64,000 nucleotides of DNA from Stenotrophomonas humi (lineage in GTDB: Bacteria; Pseudomonadota; Gammaproteobacteria; Xanthomonadales; Xanthomonadaceae), in contig NZ_LDJI01000006.1 of assembly GCF_001431415.1 (NCBI RefSeq), positions 1 to 64,000 of the forward strand, read 5' to 3'. The notes under the pieces were generated by a model, which searched no databases, was not told the origin of the DNA, and was given only the letters and a program-made list of their open reading frames with translations. Within the stretch, counting starts at the first letter, position 1. Each line of letters starts with the position of its first letter. The translations under genes and the position numbers were made by a program. Positions 59,164 to 64,000 of the stretch are shown piece after piece.

Positions 59164-62151
59164 TCAGAAGTCGTAAGTCACACCAAGGCGCATGCTGCGC
59201 GGAGCCTGCCAGGACATGACCTGACGGTAGGTGCCCGGACTGTAATCCGGATCCAGGCGGGTAGCCTTCTGTTCGTTGAACACGTTCAACACGTCAACGG
59301 TGAAAGCCAGCTTGCCGTCGGCGAACGAGGGGCGGTACTCGCCACTGAGGTTGAGGTTCTTGATCCAGGGCGTTTCACCGGCGTCGCCCATCTTGGCAGG
59401 CTTGCCTCCACACCAGTGGTAGTAGTTGCCCGGATAGGCCGGATAGGTTTCATCGGGACCATAGGCACCCTGACAGGAGTTGGGCGTGCCGCTCATGACC
59501 TGGAGCGTGCCGCTGATGCTCCATTCCGGGTTGATCTGCCACATGCCCATTGCCTTGAGCTGGTGGGTCCGATCATTCGGAAGGCGGCCACTGCCGTATT
59601 CCATCAGGTATGGGTAGTCCCAGTCCTGTGTAGCAGAGATGTCGCCTTGGCCGATGTCAGACTTCACCTGACCTTCGGTGTTGCCGAGGCTGCGGGCATA
59701 GGTATAGGTCATGCGCCCCCACAGCTTGCCGTCGAACGGATACTCGATGTAAGCATCCAGCGCGGTGTAAGTGCGCTTCACGGCCGGATAACCGAGGTCC
59801 GCGTTGGTGAGCGTCAGTTCGCTGTAACCGCCCTGGCCATTTGGCAGGTTGAACACCGCAGTCTCACCGGGGTTGAAGAAGTAGCAGCCGCGCAGGCCGG
59901 TGGTGTCAATGCCTTGAGCAGCGGCCACTTCCTCGAACTTCTCGATGTAGCAAGTATCGTCGATGGCGTTGTTCAACTTGCGGTACGTCAGCTTGGCACC
60001 GTAGTTCCAGTTTTCGTTGAAGACCTTGTCAAAGCCCACGATGAACTCATCCTGGGATTGGGCCTTGAGGTTCTTCGCCGTAACCGTCTTGGGATCTGGC
60101 GACTGGCCGTATTCGCGATTGGCCGAGTAGGGGGCACCCGGTCCGTTGATGGTGTCGATCGCGGTCAGCCCGGTCGGGTTGCCGTTCGCATCGATACCGG
60201 TGTAGGTGTAGTACTCGTTGGTGTAGATGGAGCCTGCCGCACCACGTGCAGCCAGCGAGGTCGGCAGCGCGAGGTAGTAGCGCCCAGCGTTACCGTACAC
60301 CTTGAACGTGCCATCGCCATTGACGTCCCAGGCGAAGCCCAGTCGCGGCGCCCACTGTGGCTTGGTCTGCTTGATGTAGGCCTGTCCTTCCGGGTTGTAG
60401 TTGATGAACTGGTCATTGCGCAGGCCAAGCTTGACCAGCCAACGGTCGTTGACCTGCCAGTTGTCCTCGATGTATTGAGCACGCTGCATGACCTTGACCG
60501 AGGCACGGGTTTCCTGGATGTACTTGGAAACGTAGTAGCCCTTCTCGCCGCCCGGGTAATTGCCGGGAGCGTCGACTTCGCCTTCGCTGATCTCCGTCAT
60601 CGCGTTCGACTTGCGGCCATAGAGCCAATAGAACCCGGCATCCGGCGCCATGATGGTGCTGTCGTTGCGATCTTCGGTCCGCTGATTGTCAATGCCGGCG
60701 GTGATCGCGTGATCACCCAGATGGTAGGTCACGTCCAAGCGGTAGTTCGCACCGAAGGTCTGATGCTTGGGGTCGCTGATCTGTGCCAGCTTGTTCGCAT
60801 TGGTAATCGGAATCCCGCCGTTCAAGTCCGGGTTCTGGTTTGTGCTGCCACCGACCGGAATCAGATCGGAGTACTTGTTGTCCGGATTGGACTTCAGGTC
60901 CGTCGTCTGTTCGCCGTACTGAGCGTTGACCGTCAGGTTATCCGTCAGGTAGCCGGTGTACTTGGCGATCCACATCAGCGCCTTGGTGTCCGTCGCGGTC
61001 ATATCGCCGAGGTAGTCACCACGGCTGAAGATGTTGTAGTCGTACTGGTAGTTCTTGCCCGAGACCTTGTGCTGCGTTGATGCCCCAGTGAGTTCCAGCA
61101 CGTGGTCGTTGGTGATGTTCCAGTCAACCTTGGCATACCACTTCGGGTCCTTGAAGGTGCGCTCGGCGACCTGGGAAGACGAAGACTTCGTACCCACCAG
61201 CGAATCTTCGGATCGGGCACCCTCGACAGAGGCAAAGAAATACAGTTTGTCCTGGATGACCGGGCCGCCGACGTAGGCGCTCTGCACCGTCGACCAGCCC
61301 ACATTGTCCTCGCGGTACTGATACAGGTCCTTGCTGCCAACGGAGCCCGGCAGCGCATCGGAGTAATAGGTGTTGCGTGGCGCGCCCTTGCCCCACTCGG
61401 GAGTCCACTGCAGCTGTCCGCCGAATTTCCACTCATTCGTGCCGCGCTTACCAATCTGGTTGATCACACCGCCCGTGGTGCGTCCGTAGGCAGCTCCGTA
61501 GCCGCCGGTCAGCACTTCCTGCTGCTCGATTGAGCCATAGGGCAGTTCGATGCCACCGAAACCCTTCAGCGGGTCGGTAACGTTCATGCCGTTGATGTAG
61601 TAGGCGTTCTCGGAGACAGAGGCACCACCGAAGGAAGACAGACGCTGACCGTTCGAGGCATTTACAAAGTCGTTGGACCCTTGAATGACGCCAGGAGCCA
61701 ATTGTGCGATGGCATCGGCGCTACGAGCGATCGGCAGCTTGGCCAACTGTTCGGCTGTGATGACCATGCGCGAATCGACCTGGGTCACATCGATAGGCTG
61801 CATTCGGGATCCCACAACTTCGACAACCGACAACGTCGTGGCATCGAATGAGGCGTCCGAGGTGGACGACACCGCAACGGTGATGTTGCGGGTGCCGACG
61901 GTAGCGCCATCCTTTATCTGCTTCACGGTATAGCTGCCTACCGGGAGGCTGCCAACGTTGTAGCGACCATTGGCATCTACCACCACGGAGCGAGAGAGGC
62001 CTGAGGTGCTCTCGATAACGATAGTACTTCCGGCGTCGGCCGACCCGCTGATGGCGCCGGATGTGGACTGCGCATTTGCACCGAAGCTCATCACCGCGCC
62101 CATCAGGGCAACTGCCAGAGCGGAACGGGTCAGTACCTTAACTGTCTTCAT
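59164..62151 (-). CDS. Oar-like TonB-dependent receptor
   Basis: An outer-membrane receptor of 995 residues from ATG 62151, with a GGAGAG site. Signal peptide: 1-27 (MKTVKVLTRSALAVALMGAVM, then SFGANA). A carboxypeptidase-regulatory-like domain (about 28-108) precedes a plug domain beginning with VVEVVGSRM and containing ARSADAIAQLAPGV and YGAAYGRTTGGVINQIGKRGTNEW. The barrel runs from about 240 and ends with RLGVTYDF, whose terminal Phe is the Bam signal. Oar-type receptors of Xanthomonads import or secrete peptides or proteins; the substrate here is unknown. No TonB, FecIR or enzyme genes accompany it. Confidence 0.9.
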   Translation of the reverse strand: MKTVKVLTRSALAVALMGAVMSFGANAQSTSGAISGSADAGSTIVIESTSGLSRSVVVDANGRYNVGSLPVGSYTVKQIKDGATVGTRNITVAVSSTSDASFDATTLSVVEVVGSRMQPIDVTQVDSRMVITAEQLAKLPIARSADAIAQLAPGVIQGSNDFVNASNGQRLSSFGGASVSENAYYINGMNVTDPLKGFGGIELPYGSIEQQEVLTGGYGAAYGRTTGGVINQIGKRGTNEWKFGGQLQWTPEWGKGAPRNTYYSDALPGSVGSKDLYQYREDNVGWSTVQSAYVGGPVIQDKLYFFASVEGARSEDSLVGTKSSSSQVAERTFKDPKWYAKVDWNITNDHVLELTGASTQHKVSGKNYQYDYNIFSRGDYLGDMTATDTKALMWIAKYTGYLTDNLTVNAQYGEQTTDLKSNPDNKYSDLIPVGGSTNQNPDLNGGIPITNANKLAQISDPKHQTFGANYRLDVTYHLGDHAITAGIDNQRTEDRNDSTIMAPDAGFYWLYGRKSNAMTEISEGEVDAPGNYPGGEKGYYVSKYIQETRASVKVMQRAQYIEDNWQVNDRWLVKLGLRNDQFINYNPEGQAYIKQTKPQWAPRLGFAWDVNGDGTFKVYGNAGRYYLALPTSLAARGAAGSIYTNEYYTYTGIDANGNPTGLTAIDTINGPGAPYSANREYGQSPDPKTVTAKNLKAQSQDEFIVGFDKVFNENWNYGAKLTYRKLNNAIDDTCYIEKFEEVAAAQGIDTTGLRGCYFFNPGETAVFNLPNGQGGYSELTLTNADLGYPAVKRTYTALDAYIEYPFDGKLWGRMTYTYARSLGNTEGQVKSDIGQGDISATQDWDYPYLMEYGSGRLPNDRTHQLKAMGMWQINPEWSISGTLQVMSGTPNSCQGAYGPDETYPAYPGNYYHWCGGKPAKMGDAGETPWIKNLNLSGEYRPSFADGKLAFTVDVLNVFNEQKATRLDPDYSPGTYRQVMSWQAPRSMRLGVTYDF

Positions 62152-62411
62152 TAGTGTTCTCTCTCCTGCTTAAGAATGCGCTTCGCTCGGGGATGAACGG
62201 GAAACGGCTGGATCGTTACATGTGTACCTAAGTTGAACGAAGCCACCGGACTGTAATGGAAGATTCAGTTTTGGTCACCGAAATGAGGCAGGAAATAAAC
62301 TACGAAACCGCTTGGTGGATGAAATGTGTGACATCAAATGAAATACGTTGATATCTAGCTTTCTGCGGTCGGGTATCTGGGTATGAGCACATGCATTTGC
62401 ATCGAGTATCT

Positions 62412-62505
62412 GATTCGGATGAGCGACACCGATCACCTGATCGCATGGCATCAAGGCAAGTTCTGGATTCAAAAGGAACCCGCGGAAATGCGGGCTTTTT
62501 TTTGC
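62412..62505 (+). repeat. Degraded copy of tRNA-Thr 3' end plus its terminator (possible attR)
   Basis: 62412-62430 (gattcggatgagcgacacc) matches the tRNA-Thr 3' end with two changes. After a short insertion, 62440-62505 matches the DNA that follows the tRNA (about 80% over 65 bases by eye), including aagttctgg/aattcaaaag and the CCCGC-GCGGG terminator with eight T residues. Confidence 0.65.
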
Positions 62506-62909
62506 GCCTTCATCGAGGTTCCACGTGCCTCCCGCTCCAATGGACGTACCTGGGGGCGTCCATGAAACATGGAGTTCAACGAAGAAGATTGGCCGGTCCT
62601 GCTTCCCGCAGAACGGCATCAGGGTCGGTCCCGGGTGATGTCCTGCCCGTGGTTCTTCCGTCGTCTCATGGGCAAGGGACTTCATCGACGGGATAGCCAC
62701 GATCGATCAGCAGCACTGCCCGGCCCGGCGTGGCATGCAGGAATCTGGACACTGAGGTTGCGTCATGGCCGCGTCGGATTCCCTGCATGCAGTCAACCGG
62801 TGTCGGGGCCATGCGGCATGGAGTACGTGCAGGGGTACCCACCCTCTCGTACGGCGCAAATCAGAACCGGTGCATACCAGCGCCAGACAGCACAACTCAG
62901 GAGAAGAAC
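62506..62909. other. Gene-poor gap before the SDR gene
   Basis: The stretch from 62152 to 62411 holds the receptor promoter and nothing else I can name. 62506-62909 has open frames on both strands without a domain. The SDR ribosome binding site AGGAGA (62899-62904) closes it. Confidence 0.5.
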
Positions 62910-63683
62910 ATGTCCGCACGCAGTCTCAAAGACAAAGTAGCCGTGATCGCAGGGGGTGGAAAAAACCTCGGTGCGCTGATCGCGAAGGATTTCTCGGCAG
63001 CGGGTGCCTCGGGCCTGCTTCTGCACTACAACAGCGATGCCTCGAAGGCCGAGACGGAAGCCACAGCTGCCGCGCTCAAGGAGCGCGGGACGAACGTGAT
63101 CACGTTCCAGGGGGATCTGGCGGTCGTCGACAACAACATCAAGATGTTCGACCTGGCCAAGTCGCATTTCGGGAAGGTCGATATCGGCGTCAACACCGCG
63201 GGCGTCGTGATAAAGAAGCCGATCTCCGACATCACTGAAGCCGACTACGACAGGAGCTTCGACGCAAACGCCAAGGCCGCGTTCTTCTTCATTCAGCAGG
63301 CCGGCCGTGTGCTGGAGGAAAAGGGGGGAATCATCACCATCGTCAGCTCCCTGCTGGCGGCGTACACGCCGTTCTACGCAATTTATCCAGGCAGCAAGGC
63401 CGCAGTCGAGCACTACACCCGCGCGGCATCCAAAGAGTTGGGCGAACGTGGGATCAACGTCAACGCGATCGGGCCCGGTCCGATGGATACCTCATTCTTC
63501 TACGGGCAGGAGAGCGACGAGGCCGTGGCGTACCACCAATCGGCGGCCGCGCTGGGGAAGTACAGCAAGACGGGCCTGACCGACATCGAGGACATCGCGC
63601 CGATAGTTCGGTTTCTGCTTACGGAGGGCTGGTGGATTACCGGTCAGACCATCTTTGCCAATGGCGGTTACACCACACGCTGA
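62910..63683 (+). CDS. Short-chain dehydrogenase/reductase (SDR)
   Basis: A classical SDR of 257 residues from ATG 62910 after AGGAGA. The nucleotide-binding motif is AGGGKNLGALIA (about 14-25), a slight variant of TGxxxGxG that has Ala in place of Thr. NTAG is present, and the catalytic Ser, Tyr and Lys lie in VSSLLAAYTPFYAIYPGSKAAVE (Tyr followed by Lys four residues on). The C-terminal GPGPMDTSFFYGQES and the ending WWITGQTIFANGGYTT are typical. It is an oxidoreductase using NAD(P)H; the substrate cannot be told. It sits just outside the proposed island. Confidence 0.88.
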   Translation: MSARSLKDKVAVIAGGGKNLGALIAKDFSAAGASGLLLHYNSDASKAETEATAAALKERGTNVITFQGDLAVVDNNIKMFDLAKSHFGKVDIGVNTAGVVIKKPISDITEADYDRSFDANAKAAFFFIQQAGRVLEEKGGIITIVSSLLAAYTPFYAIYPGSKAAVEHYTRAASKELGERGINVNAIGPGPMDTSFFYGQESDEAVAYHQSAAALGKYSKTGLTDIEDIAPIVRFLLTEGWWITGQTIFANGGYTTR

Positions 63684-64000
63684 GTGTGAGCACATACGTA
63701 GAAGGGGTTTCCCCCGGGACCTCCACCGGGGGTGCCATCCGAACCCTGCCTCAGGGCATCGGTGGCGGGTAGCGAATGGCCCAGTTTGCTGTCCTTCCAA
63801 TTCGGGCTGATGGATCCTGGTACGGCATACCCCGTGATTTGCCTTGGCCGCAACGGCACCCACCCCGTGCGGCAGGCATCGTGATTGGCAACTGGCTGGT
63901 CGTCTGGGTCTTTACCCACTGCTATCGCGGCGTGTGAGTGCACGCCGCGGTGGCCTGCCTGGAATCAGTGGCGGGAAACATGCGAGGCGCTACCTGGGGT
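63684..64000. other. Window end: hairpin and unassigned DNA
   Basis: A hairpin CCCCCGG / CCGGGGG (63711-63717, 63726-63732) follows the SDR stop and could weaken or end its transcript, although no T-run follows. The remaining DNA to 64000 contains only short open frames with stops, and I see no gene. Confidence 0.5.

Larger units (their letters stand above)
55178..62430. mobile_element. Probable old genomic island at tRNA-Thr (integrase not seen)
   Basis: The last 19 bases of tRNA-Thr before its final ACCA-type end (55178-55196) recur at 62412-62430 with two changes, and the adjacent terminator region recurs as well. The DNA between is lower in GC in its non-coding parts (29 of 60 at 58681-58740 and 28 of 60 at 58801-58860, counted by hand) than backbone genes (about 39 of 60). 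It encodes UspA, TetR, a response regulator and a TonB-dependent receptor. This is the pattern left by site-specific integration at a tRNA 3' end, but without an integrase it is a relic or a recombination product. Confidence 0.45.

Noticed and set aside
62275..62700. A 141-codon minus-strand frame over the putative attR
   Set aside because: It reads through a terminator hairpin and the tRNA relic, so it is unlikely to be coding.
63800..63830. B12-box-like sequence (minus-strand ATCAGCCCGAA) near the right end
   Set aside because: No other parts of a cobalamin aptamer are nearby; a short chance match.
1..64000. CRISPR arrays, prophage or transposase genes
   Set aside because: I looked for regular short repeats with spacers, integrases and transposases and saw none.

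Overview
The window is GC-rich chromosomal DNA from a Xanthomonadaceae gammaproteobacterium, most probably Stenotrophomonas or a close relative. This is an inference from gene content (aceBA with a LysR regulator, an ivd/MCC leucine cluster, PhoPQ preceded by a PepSY-like protein, an Oar-like TonB-dependent receptor) and from many copies of a short palindromic intergenic repeat typical of the group. No species call can be made without a search.

Layout. 1-6740: an MFS exporter and LysR gene, then a LysR gene divergent from the glyoxylate shunt operon aceB-aceA, closed by a clear terminator. 6781-14044: the most unusual part. A cNMP-binding/GGDEF protein lies 18 bp upstream of a class III cyclase-TPR membrane protein. 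Two back-to-back modules follow, each a short precursor-like peptide gene on the minus strand and a SagB-like flavin dehydrogenase on the plus strand. This matches the poorly characterised cyclase / modified peptide / maturation dehydrogenase gene set annotated in Xanthomonads, here with the peptide-dehydrogenase module doubled. A short relic of the neighbouring MCC alpha gene behind the first module suggests how it doubled. 14099-19831: leucine/isovalerate catabolism (ivd, MCC beta, MCC alpha) with a divergent TetR regulator. 19980-27883: c-type cytochrome, secreted nuclease, DMT transporter, hydrolase, zapE, a VWA protein and a DUF2884 protein. 28133-32188: class Ia ribonucleotide reductase nrdA-nrdB behind a cobalamin riboswitch. 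32547-38887: thioesterase, sirtuin, old yellow enzyme, LysR, purU, nicotinamidase, MgtC. 39036-41786: B12-independent methionine synthase metE, also behind a cobalamin riboswitch. 41895-46716: an EmrE-like pump, a DUF3307 protein and a large trimeric autotransporter with two near-identical 495-bp repeats. 47369-55051: dusA, PepSY-like protein, phoP, phoQ, mtfA with a small secreted protein, birA, coaX and a SPOR protein. 55122-55197: tRNA-Thr(TGT).

The tRNA-Thr 3' end and its downstream terminator are repeated in degraded form at 62412-62505. The DNA between them (a UspA protein, a TetR regulator with twin operators, an atypical orphan response regulator and an Oar-like TonB-dependent receptor) is partly lower in GC and is probably an old tRNA-anchored island, although no integrase is visible. 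An SDR oxidoreductase follows at the right end.

The gene set links several control layers: B12 supply sets the use of NrdAB and MetE through riboswitches; cyclic nucleotides and c-di-GMP may feed the peptide modification locus; PhoPQ handles envelope stress. Start codons were chosen from ribosome binding sites and family length; several are uncertain and are flagged.
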